From an uncultured Psychroserpens sp. (lineage in GTDB: Bacteria > Bacteroidota > Bacteroidia > Flavobacteriales > Flavobacteriaceae): a DNA stretch of 64,000 bases. Where the stretch lies: assembly GCF_947500255.1 (NCBI RefSeq), contig NZ_CANMRL010000003.1:248001-312000 (forward strand), written 5' to 3'. The notes below the pieces were generated by a model. It was not told the DNA's origin and ran no database searches. It saw only the letters and a program-made list of their open reading frames with translations. Shown here piece by piece: positions 63,140 through 64,000 of this stretch (the stretch's first letter is position 1; every line of letters begins with the position of its first letter). The position numbers were made by a program, and so were the translations under genes.

Positions 63140-63442
63140 ATGATTGCAAGAATCTGGAAAGGAAAAACGAAAATTGAGCATTTGGAAGAATATACTGATT
63201 TTATGAAAGTCAGAGCAATACCTGATTATTCTAAGGTTGATGGATTTATTAAATTAATTTTTTTAAAACGAACAGATCATAATTTTGCATATTTTGACTT
63301 AATCACTTTTTGGAAAAATATGGATGTAATTAAGGGGTTTGCTGGTAATGATTTTGAAAAAGCCAAATACTACCCTGAAGATAAAAATTATTTAATCGAT
63401 TTTCCCGAAAACGTTATTCATTATGAAGTATTCGCTGAATAA
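63140..63442 (+). CDS. ABM-like small protein
   Basis: 100 residues. The pattern MIARIWKGKTKIEHLEEYTDFM followed by a central FIKLIFLKR and a FDLITFWKNMDVIKGFAG block resembles the antibiotic biosynthesis monooxygenase fold, as in the protein at 3946, though the two are not close copies. No function can be assigned. It lies 52 bases downstream of ggt. Confidence 0.65.
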   Translation: MIARIWKGKTKIEHLEEYTDFMKVRAIPDYSKVDGFIKLIFLKRTDHNFAYFDLITFWKNMDVIKGFAGNDFEKAKYYPEDKNYLIDFPENVIHYEVFAE

Positions 63443-63613
63443 ACAATAATAAACTTCAGAATGAAATTAATCAAAAGTGTATTTAAAATTACTTGTGGCT
63501 GGGATAATCTTGATCACCAAATATAGTGTTTAATATAACTCGTTGAATTCTACTAAATTTCAATGCTCCTCGTTCTTTTTTACTAACTTGCCTTCAAACA
63601 ATATTAGCCATAT

Positions 63614-64000
63614 ATGTACAGACTTATATTTTTAATACTTATACTTTCTGTTTCGGCTGATGCACAGACGTTTAAAGAAAAATTTGTTACCGATTTTTGT
63701 CAATGCTTTGATAACAACATAAAAAAAGTATCTGAAGACACCAATCTATCCCTTCTTAAAAAATGTATTACCAATACGCTAGAGGCAAACAAAAAAGAAT
63801 TTACCGACTATATCATCAAAGATATAGATACCACTATTATAGAGAGTGAATTATATGAAGATGGCTATGCTTATGGTTACGCCTATGGTCAAAAGTTTTA
63901 TGGCGACATACAAGAACAATTGGTTAATGATTGTGATTCTTATTATCAATATACTTCGGAATTAAGCTCGTTCATGAAAAAAAATATGGAGAAAGGCGTT
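63614..64000 (+). CDS. exported protein of unknown function (3' end outside window)
   Basis: Open from the ATG at 63614 to the window edge (129 codons). Signal peptide MYRLIFLILILSVSADAQ. The mature part begins FKEKFVTDFCQCFDNNIKK, with a CxC pair and further cysteines (KKCIT, NDCDS), and a Tyr/Gly run (GYAYGYAYG). I do not recognise a family. The paired cysteines suggest disulfides in the periplasm. Confidence 0.7.
   Translation, partial: MYRLIFLILILSVSADAQTFKEKFVTDFCQCFDNNIKKVSEDTNLSLLKKCITNTLEANKKEFTDYIIKDIDTTIIESELYEDGYAYGYAYGQKFYGDIQEQLVNDCDSYYQYTSELSSFMKKNMEKGV

Noticed and set aside
1-64000. tRNA, rRNA, prophage, transposase or attachment sites
   Set aside because: None was recognised on reading both strands; a tRNAscan or IS search was not possible here.

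Overview
The window is AT-rich chromosomal DNA from a marine member of the Flavobacteriaceae (Bacteroidota). The evidence is the gliding genes gldF and gldG, a GldM-like protein, type IX secretion tails, a SusC/SusD pair, acid-rich lipoprotein export signals, TAnnTTTG promoter boxes and a laminarin-type glucan locus. The genus cannot be fixed from the sequence. No tRNA, rRNA, CRISPR array or insertion sequence was seen.

Layout. 1-12.6 kb is mostly housekeeping: the tail of a secreted protein, purC, a Flavo-1-like structured RNA, phoH, then a + strand run of SAM hydroxide adenosyltransferase, an ABM protein, a GldM-C-like protein, gldF, a small orf, gldG and dnaN, followed by small membrane and enzyme genes. 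12.7-34.1 kb is a beta-1,3-glucan (laminarin-type) utilisation locus on the - strand. It has a LacI regulator, a T9SS-exported carbohydrate-binding protein, a nine-gene operon (about 30970 down to 15719) and a membrane-spanning propeller/Y_Y_Y/LuxR-type regulator. The operon encodes a glycosidase fused to an outer-membrane barrel, a binding lipoprotein, GH16, a PKD lipoprotein, a GH149-type phosphorylase, GH17, GH30, an MFS symporter and a cytoplasmic GH17. 34.2-43.2 kb is a purine-degradation operon: guanine deaminase, an unrecognised protein, a fused xanthine dehydrogenase, a nucleoside hydrolase-like protein and a secreted adenosine deaminase. 43.6-44.25 kb is a scar where two truncated regulator genes meet at a perfect hairpin. 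44.4-48.8 kb is mnmE, a TlpA-like thioredoxin, a rhomboid protease and a lipid A-type acyltransferase. 48.8-56.4 kb is a SusC-SusD operon with two surface binding lipoproteins. 56.7 kb to the end holds a PLP enzyme, glmM, an acyltransferase, an AcpH-like protein, gamma-glutamyltransferase, an ABM protein and the start of an exported protein.

How the parts fit. The two glycan regions lie 20 kb apart but share a promoter module: an ACAACTACAACG block plus octamers related to TGTATAGG at an 11 bp pitch, upstream of both operons. Weaker versions stand before the T9SS binding protein and the regulator gene. I infer that one regulator coordinates all of them. The inferred route is surface binding and cutting (binding lipoproteins, GH16, barrel fusion), SusC/D import, periplasmic GH17 and GH30 trimming, MFS import, then cytoplasmic GH17 cleavage and GH149 phosphorolysis.

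The most unusual items are the glycosidase-barrel fusion, the shared promoter module, the purine operon with its unrecognised protein and altered active-site residues, and the hairpin-joined pseudogene scar.
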